Part shown: piece after piece, positions 53,362-62,434 of the stretch
Layout of the letters: each line of letters opens with the position of its first letter
How positions within the stretch are numbered: position 1 is the first letter of the stretch
NCBI RefSeq assembly: GCF_940670685.1
Contig: NZ_OW711693.1
Coordinates: forward strand, 2,604,001 to 2,668,000
DNA length: 64,000 nucleotides
Direction of reading: 5' to 3'
From: Anaeropeptidivorans aminofermentans
Lineage (GTDB): Bacteria > Bacillota > Clostridia > Lachnospirales > UBA5962
Translations under genes and position numbers: made by a program
The notes under the pieces: model-generated
Told to the model about the DNA's origin: nothing
What the model saw: only the letters and a program-made list of their open reading frames with translations
Database searches by the model: none

Positions 53362-54885
53362 ATGAAAAATAGAATTTATTTCGCAATCGACTTAAAATCA
53401 TTTTATGCTTCGGTCGAATGCATAGAGCGAGGGCTTGATCCGATGAATACTAACCTTGTTGTCGCTGATGCAAGCCGTACCGAAAAGACCATTTGTCTCG
53501 CAGTCTCCCCTACCCTCAAAGCATATGGTATTCCCGGCAGAGCAAGGCTATTTGAGGTTGTGCAGAAGGTTAAGGAAGTAAATGCGGCACGGCTAAGAAA
53601 AGCACCAGGGCGAGCCTTTTCCGGATCTTCTTTCTGTGATACCGAGTTAAAATCATTACCGAGTCTCTCGCTGGACTATATTATCGCACCGCCGAGAATG
53701 GCACATTATATAGAGTTCAGCACCCAGATTTACAATATCTATTTAAAATATATCGCACCCGAAGATATCCATGTATATTCCATCGACGAAGTATTCATTG
53801 ATGCTACCGACTATCTGAGAACCTACAATCTTTCAGCCCGTGAACTTGCCACAAAAATGATTCTTGATGTCCTCAAAACAACCGGCATCACGGCATCAGC
53901 AGGAATCGGCACAAACCTGTACCTTTGTAAGGTTGCTATGGATATTCAGGCAAAGCGTATCCCGGTGGACGAAAACGGCGTGCAGATTGCTGAATTGGAT
54001 GAAATGAGCTACCGCCGCTTGATGTGGTCACACCGGCCTCTAACAGACTTTTGGCGCATTGGCAAAGGATATGCACGGAAGCTGGAGGAAAAGGGTCTCT
54101 TTACCATGGGAGATATTGCAAGGTGCTCCCTTGGTAAGCCCACAGATCACTACAACGAGGATTTGCTGTACAAGTTGTTCGGCGTCAATGCAGAGTTATT
54201 GATAGACCATGCGTGGGGATGGGAACCATGTACAATTGCCGATATTAAGGCATATAAGCCCAGCACAAATAGTATCGGATCGGGTCAGGTACTGCAATAT
54301 GCCTATCCCTTTGACAAAGCGAAACTGATTGTGCGGGAAATGACTGATCTGCTGGTGCTGGATTTGGTGGATAAAAGGCTTGTTACTGGCCAGCTTGTTT
54401 TGACCGTGGGATATGATATTGAAAATCTGACAAACCCGAAGATAAAAAAATTATACAGTGGACCAATTACAATCGACCGCTATGGACGTTCCGTTCCGAA
54501 ATCTGCCCATGGTACGGCAAACCTTGGCAGACAGACTTCCTCCACCAAGTTGATTATGGAGGCTGTCACAGAGCTGTTTGAACGCATCGTTGATAAAAAT
54601 CTTCTGGTCAGAAGAGTTAATATCACAGCGAATCATGTTGTTGATGAGAGAACCGTTCAAAAGAAGAGCGACTTTGAACAAATTGACCTCTTCACAAATT
54701 ATACGGATGCACAGGCTAAAAAAGAGGAAGAAGAAGCCGCGCTTGAACGAGAAAAAAAGGTGCAGAGAACAATACTTGCGATAAAGAAGAAATATGGCAA
54801 AAATGCCGTTCTAAAGGGTATGAATCTTGAAGAAGGTGCTACTACGTTAGCTCGAAACAAACAAATTGGAGGGCATAAAGAATGA
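53362..54885 (+). CDS. Y-family DNA polymerase (UmuC/UvrX-like)
   Basis: A 507-residue polymerase after GGAGGTGACC. Catalytic residues are D10 in FAIDLKSFYASVEC and D142-E143 in VYSIDEVFID. The little-finger domain (about 330-440) follows; the C-terminal coiled region (KKEEEEAALEREKK) is found in plasmid- and phage-borne UmuC-like proteins. Such enzymes bypass DNA lesions with low fidelity. The last bases overlap the YolD-like gene (ATGA), as in UvrX/YolD pairs of mobile elements. It is longer than DinB (about 350-420), so I do not call it DinB. Confidence 0.93.
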   Translation: MKNRIYFAIDLKSFYASVECIERGLDPMNTNLVVADASRTEKTICLAVSPTLKAYGIPGRARLFEVVQKVKEVNAARLRKAPGRAFSGSSFCDTELKSLPSLSLDYIIAPPRMAHYIEFSTQIYNIYLKYIAPEDIHVYSIDEVFIDATDYLRTYNLSARELATKMILDVLKTTGITASAGIGTNLYLCKVAMDIQAKRIPVDENGVQIAELDEMSYRRLMWSHRPLTDFWRIGKGYARKLEEKGLFTMGDIARCSLGKPTDHYNEDLLYKLFGVNAELLIDHAWGWEPCTIADIKAYKPSTNSIGSGQVLQYAYPFDKAKLIVREMTDLLVLDLVDKRLVTGQLVLTVGYDIENLTNPKIKKLYSGPITIDRYGRSVPKSAHGTANLGRQTSSTKLIMEAVTELFERIVDKNLLVRRVNITANHVVDERTVQKKSDFEQIDLFTNYTDAQAKKEEEEAALEREKKVQRTILAIKKKYGKNAVLKGMNLEEGATTLARNKQIGGHKE

Positions 54886-55301
54886 CGAAAGAATACGATG
54901 ATATCATCCATTTGCCGCGCCATGTCTCTAGGAAACACCCTCACATGGCAACCACTGATAGGGCAGCTCAGTTCTCTCCTTTTGCCGCATTAACCGGCCA
55001 TGCCGCCGCTATCAACGAAACCGCAAGACTGACTGATGAGAAAGTAGAACTGGACGAATATATGAAAGACGCTTTAAGGAATAAGCTACAGATTATAGCC
55101 AACCGGCTTAAAGAGCAGCCTGAAATCGTAATTACCTATTTTCAGCCGGACGAAAAAAAAGACGGCGGGGCCTATGTTGCTGCTGCCGGTACGGTTAAAA
55201 AGATAGATGAATATAACCGAGTTATTGTCATGACGGATAGAACAGCAATCCCTATCGATGATATAACTGGCATAGAGGGGCAGATATTCGAAAGCATGTA
55301 G
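54882..55301 (+). CDS. YolD-like protein
   Basis: A 139-residue protein overlapping the polymerase by four bases. It has DRAAQFSPFAALTGH and an IDDITGIEG end that are the markers of the YolD-like family, which in Bacillus phages accompanies the lesion-bypass polymerase UvrX. A partner or regulator role is likely but unproven. Confidence 0.88.
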   Translation: MTKEYDDIIHLPRHVSRKHPHMATTDRAAQFSPFAALTGHAAAINETARLTDEKVELDEYMKDALRNKLQIIANRLKEQPEIVITYFQPDEKKDGGAYVAAAGTVKKIDEYNRVIVMTDRTAIPIDDITGIEGQIFESM

Positions 55302-55419
55302 CTCCTTTCGTGCGATAGGAGTGAATAACGATAAATTTGAATTTGTCGGGAAGTTTTAACAGCCGATTGTATAATATGTTATTATCATAATAGACATTTA
55401 ATATAAGGAGGATTAGCCT

Positions 55420-55881
55420 ATGAAACAAGTGATGCCAATTTGTACACCTGATTTATCATTACGGCCATTTAGTCTTTCTGCAGATAGAGCAATGCCATTT
55501 CCCTCTAATGTATTGTATCGTGCTTGGACTGAACAGTTTGACCTATGGTTTGCAGAACCAGGTTCAGTTCTGATGAAGGGGGAAGTCAACGCCGTTTTTT
55601 ACTTTGAAACAGCCTTTGAAGGGAAGCGTCATCCTCACTATGGCCGTTTTCTTCGGCTTGTGCCTGACCAACTGGTTGAACTTACATGGCTGACGGATGC
55701 CGACGGAACCAAAGGGGCTGAAACGGTTGTAACTGTGGAATTTAAAAAAGTTGAAAGCGGAACAGTATTACGATTAGATCATGCGGGGTTTTTAGATAAA
55801 GAATCAAGGGACAAGCATGAGCAGACATGGCCGCTGGTTCTTGCTCAGCTGGAGGATAGGTTGAAAAGTATTACAAAATAG
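55420..55881 (+). CDS. SRPBCC (AHSA1/START-type) domain protein
   Basis: A 153-residue protein after AAGGAGG. It has the Aha1-C-like fold markers VLYRAWTEQFDLWFAEP and a closing TWPLVLAQLEDRLK. Members bind hydrophobic small ligands in a helix-grip cavity. It is first of three genes closely spaced to 56668. Confidence 0.85.
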   Translation: MKQVMPICTPDLSLRPFSLSADRAMPFPSNVLYRAWTEQFDLWFAEPGSVLMKGEVNAVFYFETAFEGKRHPHYGRFLRLVPDQLVELTWLTDADGTKGAETVVTVEFKKVESGTVLRLDHAGFLDKESRDKHEQTWPLVLAQLEDRLKSITK

Positions 55882-55908
55882 AAAACAAGAAAAGGAGATT
55901 TTATTTAT

Positions 55909-56166
55909 ATGGAAACTTATCAATTAACTCATAACCCAGTTGTAAAAGCTGAAATGCTTATCCGTAAACAGTTGCCGAAGTATATGAAGCATTTATCAAC
56001 CCTTCTATTACCTGGGTTTAAGAGGAATGGAGATGAGATTGTAGACCAAGTGATTGGCGGCACAGAAGGATTTGCGTTAGTCCTCTCTGGATTAAAGGCA
56101 TTTCTTGAGCATAATATTATTTTAAATCTTGTATCAGATCGTTTTCCCGATCAGAAAATACAATAA
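55909..56166 (+). CDS. Small protein of unknown function
   Basis: An 85-residue protein after AAAAGGAG, 27 bases past the SRPBCC gene. No motif recognised. It has no membrane segment; a helical N-terminus and one Gly-rich turn (VIGGTEGF) are the only features. It is probably in one operon with its two neighbours. Confidence 0.7.
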   Translation: METYQLTHNPVVKAEMLIRKQLPKYMKHLSTLLLPGFKRNGDEIVDQVIGGTEGFALVLSGLKAFLEHNIILNLVSDRFPDQKIQ

Positions 56167-56221
56167 AATACAAATCTAATTCATAATGTTTCTATGCTAT
56201 TACGAAAAGGAGCGCAAAAAC

Positions 56222-56668
56222 ATGGATAACAAATTAACATTGAACATTGTTGTAGCAAATGCGATGGAGGCAATGGAATTTTATGAGAACGTATTTGATG
56301 CCAAACGAGGCGATGTATTTCATTTCCCCGATAAAGAGGGTGTAAATGAGGTTAATATTACAGTTGGAAACGTTGAATTGCGGCTGATTGATGAGAATGC
56401 CTCTTATAACTGTTATCCTCCCAAAAAAGATGAGGTAGACTCCATCTGGCTTCAGATGATTGTGGATGATACGGAAGCGGTGCTGAAAAGAGCCATAGAA
56501 AATGGTGCTTCGATTGGGCAGGAGGTATCCGAGTTTATGGGTACAAAATATGCAGAAATTATCGACCCTTTTGGTTACACTTGGACGATTAACCAAATTA
56601 TTCGAGAAGTCTCTTATGAAGAGCGTTATCAATTTTATGTAGAGCAGCATGAGAGCGCAGACAAATAG
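56222..56668 (+). CDS. VOC family protein (PhnB/glyoxalase-like)
   Basis: ATG 56222 follows AAAAGGAGCG; an ATG at 56186 precedes that site. The 148-residue product has the vicinal oxygen chelate pattern NIVVANAMEAMEFYENVF and a DPFGYTWTI end, of the PhnB-like branch that includes many antibiotic-binding and dioxygenase-like proteins. No catalytic metal set is certain. Confidence 0.88.
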   Translation: MDNKLTLNIVVANAMEAMEFYENVFDAKRGDVFHFPDKEGVNEVNITVGNVELRLIDENASYNCYPPKKDEVDSIWLQMIVDDTEAVLKRAIENGASIGQEVSEFMGTKYAEIIDPFGYTWTINQIIREVSYEERYQFYVEQHESADK

Positions 56669-56806
56669 GGATTTTCTCATGGGCAGCTATTAGTTTTATA
56701 ACCAAAGGTTTTTAGGTTAATAAATTTTTAATTTAGCGTTGACTTTTAAAATATTAAGACAACCGGAATTAAAATAAAAATGGATAAATGAAACGGATAA
56801 ATAAAA

Positions 56807-57193
56807 ATGAAACCCAATATTTATATTATCATGCTGGCTGTCGATGATTTGGATAGATCACTTATTTTTTATCAAAATGGCCTGGGCTTGGGACAAGCAA
56901 TACATAGCGGCGACCATATTCTGTTCGAGTTACAAGGAGAATTGACACTGGTACTCTTTTTGCGTACTGAATTTAATAAGACAGCAGGGCAGACCGACTC
57001 GTCTTACAGATATTCAAGTATCAGTCTAAGCTACCGAGCTGACAGCAGACAGGAAGTTGATGAAATATTGCAAAAGGCTGTGACATCAGGCGGAAGTTTA
57101 CCGAGCGAGCCGCAAGAACATGACTGGGGGTATAACGGTTATTTCAAAGACCCAGACGGGCACCTGTGGGAGATTGCATATTTTTACGTATAG
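56807..57193 (+). CDS. VOC family protein (glyoxalase-like)
   Basis: A 128-residue protein with AVDDLDRSLIFYQNGLG and FKDPDGHLWEIAYF, the two ends of a VOC domain. The ribosome site is weak. It is separate from the previous VOC gene by 138 bases and has a different sequence, so it is not a recent duplicate. Confidence 0.85.
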   Translation: MKPNIYIIMLAVDDLDRSLIFYQNGLGLGQAIHSGDHILFELQGELTLVLFLRTEFNKTAGQTDSSYRYSSISLSYRADSRQEVDEILQKAVTSGGSLPSEPQEHDWGYNGYFKDPDGHLWEIAYFYV

Positions 57194-57294
57194 CAATCTA
57201 ATTGTAGTCATAACAGCACATCCAGCGAATCAGCATAAGTACCATTAGCCCATAAAATCCCAATTCAGCACATAATTTAAACGAGGTATCCCCA

Positions 57295-58258
57295 ATGAAA
57301 CAAATGCTTTATAACGAATATGGAATACAGGTACAATCTTTACAAGAGATTCCTTCAGGTTGGTCTGCATCCGCGTGGAAAATACATGCTGATTGCGGCA
57401 GCTATTTTCTGAAGGTATATGACAAGCATAAGCCCTCCACAAAAAGTTGGGTTGCACAAATCGACAGCTACATACCAGTTGTTCTTTGGTTACATGAAAA
57501 CACAGAGCTTCAAATGAAAATGACCGCACCGATTCTGACCAGAGGCGGAGATTACAAAAAGGAAGATACTGCTTTTCTATACATGGTATTTCCCTTTATC
57601 GAAGGAGCAACCCTATGCAGTGAAAAATTGAAACCATCGCAGGTGCTCGAAATTGCACAGATTATTTCCGAACTGCATTTTTATGGTGCTGGAATACCAG
57701 TATCGGTAAATAACTTAATTGAAACTTTTGACGTTTCATTTTGTATGACTTTGGCTGACGGCTTAAGAATATACATAATTCTGTTTACTTAAAAGAAATA
57801 CTCATGCCCTATATATCGGTCCTTAACCAAACGATAGAAGCGCTTCAAGATATGGCGGCCTTACTGCAAAATTCTAAAATACGGTATTCTCTGTGCCATA
57901 CAGACACTCACGGCTGGAATCTGATACAATCTAAAAACCTCATACTAATTGACTGGAGGGATTAAAACTTGCACCAGTAGAAACCGACCTCTTTTCGTTT
58001 ACCGAATCTTTTTTCTTTGATTACGCGTGGGAGGATTTCATGGCTATTTACCGTGCAGCACACAAGGACTATCAGGTCAATATTGATGCAATGCAATTTT
58101 ACAGATTGCGGCGCAGGCTGGAAGACATTCATGAATTTGTTGAAAGTATCTTGTTTGACGATTTTTCCCAGGATGATATAAATCGGCCGCTTCGTTATCT
58201 GAAACAGGAATGCGAATTGCTCAATATTATGCATCGACAGAAACCATTTGCCACATAA
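57295..58258 (+). pseudogene. Aminoglycoside-phosphotransferase-like gene with two frameshifts
   Basis: The first frame (57295-57792) gives the kinase N-lobe with SASAWKIHADCGSYFLKVY and YMVFPFIEG. The frame breaks near 57768; the next holds LKEILMPYISVLNQT and the Brenner motif CHTDTHGWNL with the metal-binding ILIDW. It breaks again near 57955, and the third frame continues KLAPVETDLFSF to the stop at 58258. Both breaks are fixed by adding one base to short runs (AGAAT to AGAAAT; TGGAGG to TGGGAGG), so the ancestor was one chain of about 320 residues, related to spectinomycin/aminoglycoside phosphotransferases. Confidence 0.85.
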
Positions 58259-58310
58259 ATTCCAATTTACAGAAACAAATCATAAGCAGGAATAGTATTG
58301 ATTTCTTCTG

Positions 58311-58425
58311 AAAACTGCCAAGGCTAAAAATCCTCAGTTCACTGAGAATTTTTAGCCTTGGCAGTTTTTATTTTTACTGAAATAGATACCGAAAAATGAG
58401 CATTGTCATGTTATAATCAATACAG
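58311..58425. repeat. Long-hairpin repeat with conserved tail, copy 3
   Basis: AAAACTGCCAAGGCTAAAAA and its complement form an almost perfect 28-bp stem (58311-58368); TACTGAAATAGATACCGAAA then leads to CATGTTATAATCAATAC. The gap 58259-58641 holds this and a degenerate CATCAGAATT copy at 58475-58545. Confidence 0.75.
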
Positions 58426-58474
58426 TTATTTTATAAAAAACAAGGGTTGAGCGTCAAAATCATCGAAAATATAC

Positions 58475-58545
58475 CTTGATGTCAAGGGGTTATCAGGCTC
58501 AATTGTCATTAGAATTGCAGTAGCAAGGTAACTTACAATAGGTAA
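58475..58545. repeat. Degenerate CATCAGAATT repeat copy
   Basis: CTTGATGTCAAGGGGTTATC, then TTGTCATTAGAATTGCAGTA, aligns to 45442, 46111, 47331 and 59848 in the same order. Confidence 0.4.
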
Positions 58546-58641
58546 ACAAATATAAATGTCCCTTAGAACTTTTGGCAACTTAGAATTTAACAGCCTTTCA
58601 TTAAGCGTATAGCTTTATTCTGATTGTATTTCTCATACGGG

Positions 58642-59124
58642 CTATTTCATTAATTCTTTTAAATGATTTATCTGCCATATTCTTTCATCTTCCATTAATT
58701 TTATGACATCTGCTCTACTTTTGTTTAAAAGCTTTATGGCAGAAACAACATACATTGCTGTTCCCTCAGAATGAGCAGGAACATGGCAGGTAGCTAAACA
58801 ATGTGAAGCTGCTCTTACTATTTGCGAATACGGTTTATCGGTTTTTTCCATAGTTTTTGCTAAAGCCAAAACTGTATATGTGTATTTCCTTGCGTCCCAC
58901 ATTTTTATTTCATCATTTATCCATTTTTGCAAAGTATCTACTGCTGTTTTCAAAATAGTTTCATTGGGATATTTTGTTTCAGATAGTGGTAAAACTCTAT
59001 TTAAACAATCAATAGCCCACAATGCTAAAACCTTATGTTCATTAGAATATTGTTTTACAGGCTTTATCATATCAAGTAATTCATCATCGTGTTTTGTTAG
59101 TGAAAATTTATTCATATCAATCAT
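58642..59124 (-). CDS. Imm5-like putative immunity protein
   Basis: A 160-residue, all-helical protein with HKVLALWAIDCLNRVLP and a later HCLATCHVPAHSEGTAMYV. These match the two conserved parts of the Imm-5-like immunity family that neutralises polymorphic toxins. No toxin gene is visible on either side within the window. Orphan immunity genes are common in arrays and protect against neighbours. It is a lone minus-strand gene amid plus-strand cassettes. Confidence 0.72.
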   Translation of the reverse strand: MIDMNKFSLTKHDDELLDMIKPVKQYSNEHKVLALWAIDCLNRVLPLSETKYPNETILKTAVDTLQKWINDEIKMWDARKYTYTVLALAKTMEKTDKPYSQIVRAASHCLATCHVPAHSEGTAMYVVSAIKLLNKSRADVIKLMEDERIWQINHLKELMK

Positions 59125-59242
59125 ATAATCCCTCCCCCTATTCTAAATATCCTTAGTTTAAAACTACTATTTAAATTCTAATCTATCGCTACCCTTCATG
59201 ATTTGATACACTATAATTTTCTCAGTCATTTTACCACAAAAT

Positions 59243-59406
59243 TAGGCCTTGTTTGTAAATAGAGAAACCGACGGTTATTTTGCAAAAAAGTGTGAATTCG
59301 AGGAGAAAACCGCAGAGATAGCAGCGCTATCTTGAGGATTTTCAACGAAGAAGTCATATCTTTTAGGCAAAATAAACTAGAGTTTTGATTTTACAAACAT
59401 GCCCTA
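59243..59406. mobile_element. 164-bp MITE-like element with 17-bp terminal inverted repeats
   Basis: TAGGCCTTGTTTGTAAA at the left and TTTACAAACATGCCCTA at the right match as inverted repeats with two mismatches. The centre has GATAGCAGCGCTATC and flanking GAGGATTTT arms. There is no open frame for a transposase. It lies in the 972-base gap 59125-60096 that also holds the decayed methyltransferase copy. Confidence 0.65.
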
Positions 59407-59503
59407 ATCCAAAAGAAAAATAGCTTTCTATACTATCCCAATTCTATCTCCTAATTGCAGCGTCCGCCTTGAATATTTTCCTTCATATCGTTTCTTACGG
59501 AAG

Positions 59504-59711
59504 GTATGGAAAATAGTATGATGAGGGTGCTTATCCAAACTGAATTGGAGCGATTTTCGTTACGACGGTGCGGACTGGAGAATTTAAATCAATACCTGAA
59601 AGCACAGGATTTAAAAATATTGTGATTTCTTCAGGTTATAAATTGAGTCAGTATTCATCAAATTCAAATACTGAACAAATGATTATTTTTGACACCGCGG
59701 CTATTAAATAG
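59504..59711 (+). pseudogene. Decayed 3' fragment of the methyltransferase gene (copy B)
   Basis: GGGTGCTTATCCAAACTGAA to the TATTAAATAG stop matches 45126-45316 (the last ~65 codons of the methyltransferase) with many substitutions and frameshifts. The preceding 5' part of the gene is missing. Confidence 0.7.
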
Positions 59712-59995
59712 AAATAAGGTCCTTGGAACCCTGTAAAAAATTTTAAACAAAAAATAGCTTTCTATGGTAAAATAAAAACCTAGAGGCTGTTTTTATAGCA
59801 AAGTGAAGAATAACAGCCGCCTAATAAAACGGTATATAGAAATATGACACCAAGGATATAAGGTGCGGCGGTCATCAGAATTCAGCAACAAAGCATATTG
59901 AGCCCTTGGTGAGGCCTGAAGATCTGAAATCCCGGCAGAAAACCAGCTGGCGGAATTATATATTGTCCCTTGGGATAAAAAATGTTTCATAAAAG
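59712..59995 (+). repeat. Direct-repeat copy B, non-coding part
   Basis: AAAATAGCTTTCTATGGTAA, TGACACCAAGG, GGTCATCAGAATTCAGCAA and GGGATAAAAAATG occur in the same order as 45317-45565. Small insertions separate them. Confidence 0.6.
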
Positions 59996-60096
59996 AATAC
60001 GGCAGAGACAAACTATAAACGATTCTTATACACTATCTGTAAAGGCAGAGATACTGATAAATATAAGAAACGTTTTTCTAAAGAAGGAGACTGAAA

Positions 60097-60678
60097 ATGA
60101 CTACTATCATAGAAAATATATTAACAAGAAGAAGCATACGCTCCTTCAAAAAAGATCAGATATCAGAGGAAGATTTAAACACCATTCTTATGGCAGGAAG
60201 CTATGCTCCCAACGGAATGGGAACCCAAAGCTGGAAATTTACTGCAATACAAAATGCACAAACAATGAAAAAGGTAAACGCGGCAATCCGCCAATCCCTT
60301 TTATCTGTCCCCATTGTTCCTGAAACCCACCCTTATATTGTGAGCCTGATTGAAAAAGCAAAAGATGAAAATGCGGACTTTCTTTATCATGCCCCTACTT
60401 TTATTATTGTTTCTAACTTAAAAGACAATGGTAATTCCATGCCGGATTCAGCATTAGCCATAGGAAATATGATGCTGGCGGCGCATGCTTTCGGTATCGG
60501 CTCCTGCTGGTTAAATCAATTGCCGGGCCTTACTCATATGCCTCTCATCCGTGAGCTTTTAAATGACTTGGATATTCCGGAAAACCATATTGTATATGGG
60601 TCCTTTGTTATGGGTTATGGGGCAGAAGAGCCTAAACCTGCTGCGCCGCGAAAAGATGTTATAAATATTATCCGTTAG
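60097..60678 (+). CDS. Nitroreductase family protein
   Basis: A 193-residue flavoprotein after AAGAAGGAG. It has ILTRRSIRSFKKDQ (phosphate-binding Arg/Ser), AGSYAPNGMGTQSWKF and a C-terminal GIGSCWLNQLPG, standard for FMN-dependent nitroreductases. It lacks a ferredoxin domain. It stands alone, after the decayed methyltransferase copy. Confidence 0.92.
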   Translation: MTTIIENILTRRSIRSFKKDQISEEDLNTILMAGSYAPNGMGTQSWKFTAIQNAQTMKKVNAAIRQSLLSVPIVPETHPYIVSLIEKAKDENADFLYHAPTFIIVSNLKDNGNSMPDSALAIGNMMLAAHAFGIGSCWLNQLPGLTHMPLIRELLNDLDIPENHIVYGSFVMGYGAEEPKPAAPRKDVINIIR

Positions 60679-60940
60679 ATATATAATTACCGATTGAAGC
60701 TTAAAATTATGCTTTTTTCAGGGTCGTACAAGGTTCAAGCGGTATCCCTTTTAATGATTCAAGGGCGAATATGCTGCCTGATGGGGCATATGCCGTAAAA
60801 AGAGCTTCCTTGGGAAAACCGGTTTCAAACAGATACCCTAATTAAGAATACAAAACAAAGTACAGTATCAAGACAGTAATGTTTGAAAAGGATAGCTTTA
60901 TCAACGATTATTAGAATAAGTAAAAGAAAAGAGGTTTTCT

Positions 60941-61834
60941 ATGCAGGCAGAAAAATTGCAGCTTAAGGATAAAGAGAGTTTTATGGCTTTTTGTTTAAAA
61001 CATAGAAATAAAATTGATGATTCATTTTTATGTGACGAAGATCTGGAGAACTTTTCTCCTGATGAGGAAAACCCCACATTTATCGTGAAAAAAGACGGTA
61101 ACATCATAGCTGCCGCCTCTCTTATCGTTGATGATTATCACAGAAGAGGGAAAAACGGGCGCTTTCGTATTTTTTATTCTGAAAATCATAATTTGGATAT
61201 TTATTCTGCTTTATTAGGGGAGATAATTAAGCATATAAAGGAAATTGACAAGGTATTTTTGTTTATTCCCCTCATAAACAGCGAGCTTTCGGATAATATA
61301 AAAAGCCTTAACTTTACAGCCGAAAGATATGTGTATCTTTTGACTAAAGAAATTACAGGTTCCCAGGCTGTGAGTTTCCCCGAAGGCTACTCCATCAAAG
61401 AATTTCAGCCTCATAAAGATGAGGAGGATTGGTGCTATATCAGAAACATTGCCTTTTCAAACCTTAAAGGGAACTCTACCCCTATTACGCCGGCAATGAT
61501 GCATAAACAAGTAGAAAGCTCAGAATATCTGGAGGGCGGCCTGCTTTTTCTAATGCATCATAAGGCTCCTGTAGGGATTATCAGAGGCTCAAAGGATAAT
61601 TATGAAGGTGAGCCTGCTATGAATATCGGGCCTTTAGCTATTTTACCTGCATATCAAGGGAAAGGCTTAGGAAGACAGTTACTAAGAGCGGCACTTAACT
61701 TTGCACAAGAAAAGAATTATAAAAAGGCAGTTCTATGTGTCAATGCAGATAATGAAAGGGCAAAGGAGCTTTATTTAAGAGAAGGCTTTATCGAGGTTGA
61801 AGGTGTAGTCGCTTATGAATACCCTGTTACTTAG
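60941..61834 (+). CDS. GNAT family acetyltransferase (two-domain)
   Basis: A 297-residue protein after AAAAGAGAGG. The C-terminal GNAT domain has the acetyl-CoA loop LPAYQGKGLGRQLL at about 232-246 and a downstream NERAKELYLREGF. The N-terminal half (to about 140) resembles a degenerate GNAT domain. The substrate is not known. It is separated by 262 bases from the nitroreductase, a stretch in which I see no gene. Confidence 0.9.
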   Translation: MQAEKLQLKDKESFMAFCLKHRNKIDDSFLCDEDLENFSPDEENPTFIVKKDGNIIAAASLIVDDYHRRGKNGRFRIFYSENHNLDIYSALLGEIIKHIKEIDKVFLFIPLINSELSDNIKSLNFTAERYVYLLTKEITGSQAVSFPEGYSIKEFQPHKDEEDWCYIRNIAFSNLKGNSTPITPAMMHKQVESSEYLEGGLLFLMHHKAPVGIIRGSKDNYEGEPAMNIGPLAILPAYQGKGLGRQLLRAALNFAQEKNYKKAVLCVNADNERAKELYLREGFIEVEGVVAYEYPVT

Positions 61835-61903
61835 AATAAGGCCCAAAGTAATAATTAGTTAAGCATAAATCAAAGATATTTTATATAGACAGGAGGATTT
61901 GAG

Positions 61904-62434
61904 ATGGTAACACCTGTATTGGAAAGTGAAAGAATACTCCTTCGCCCTCTTTCTCTTGATGATGCCAATCATATTTTTAAAAACTGGACATCGGACCCTG
62001 ATGTAGCAAAATTTATGATATGGGACACCCATAAATCTATTGACGATACCATTGAATGGCTGAAAATAGAAGTAGAAAATATTAACAGCAACTATCATTA
62101 CGGCTGGGGATTCGTACTAAAGGAAACCGGGGAATTATTTGGTTCCGGGGGCATAAACTTTAAAGATGAACTGGACTGCTATGAACTGGGATATAATATT
62201 ATGAAAAAATATTGGGGGCAGGGTCTGACAACAGAAGCAGGAAAAGCTATGTTAGACTTCGCTGTAAACACTTTAGGAGAGAAAAGGTTCTTTTGCAGGC
62301 ATGCAGTTGATAATATAGGGTCAAAAAAAGTTATGACCAAGCTTGGATTTGAATATTTTGGGGACAGCTCATATACGAGTTTTAGCGGTGAAAAGCATTT
62401 TTTAAGTAAGGATTACTTTCTAAATATTAAATAG
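61904..62434 (+). CDS. GNAT family acetyltransferase (RimJ/RimL type)
   Basis: A 176-residue protein after ACAGGAGG. It has ESERILLRPLSLDDANHIFK, typical of RimJ/RimL-like N-acetyltransferases, and the acetyl-CoA part KYWGQGLTTEAGKAM, then SKKVMTKLGFEY. It may acetylate a ribosomal protein N-terminus or a small amine. It follows the other GNAT gene on the same strand by 69 bases. Confidence 0.9.
   Translation: MVTPVLESERILLRPLSLDDANHIFKNWTSDPDVAKFMIWDTHKSIDDTIEWLKIEVENINSNYHYGWGFVLKETGELFGSGGINFKDELDCYELGYNIMKKYWGQGLTTEAGKAMLDFAVNTLGEKRFFCRHAVDNIGSKKVMTKLGFEYFGDSSYTSFSGEKHFLSKDYFLNIK

Noticed and set aside
53362-54885. Calling the polymerase DinB
   Set aside because: Its length, charged tail and overlap with a YolD-like gene fit the UmuC/UvrX branch better.
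45120-59995. Whether the bracketed region is an integrative conjugative element or prophage
   Set aside because: No integrase, relaxase, conjugation, capsid or packaging gene was seen.
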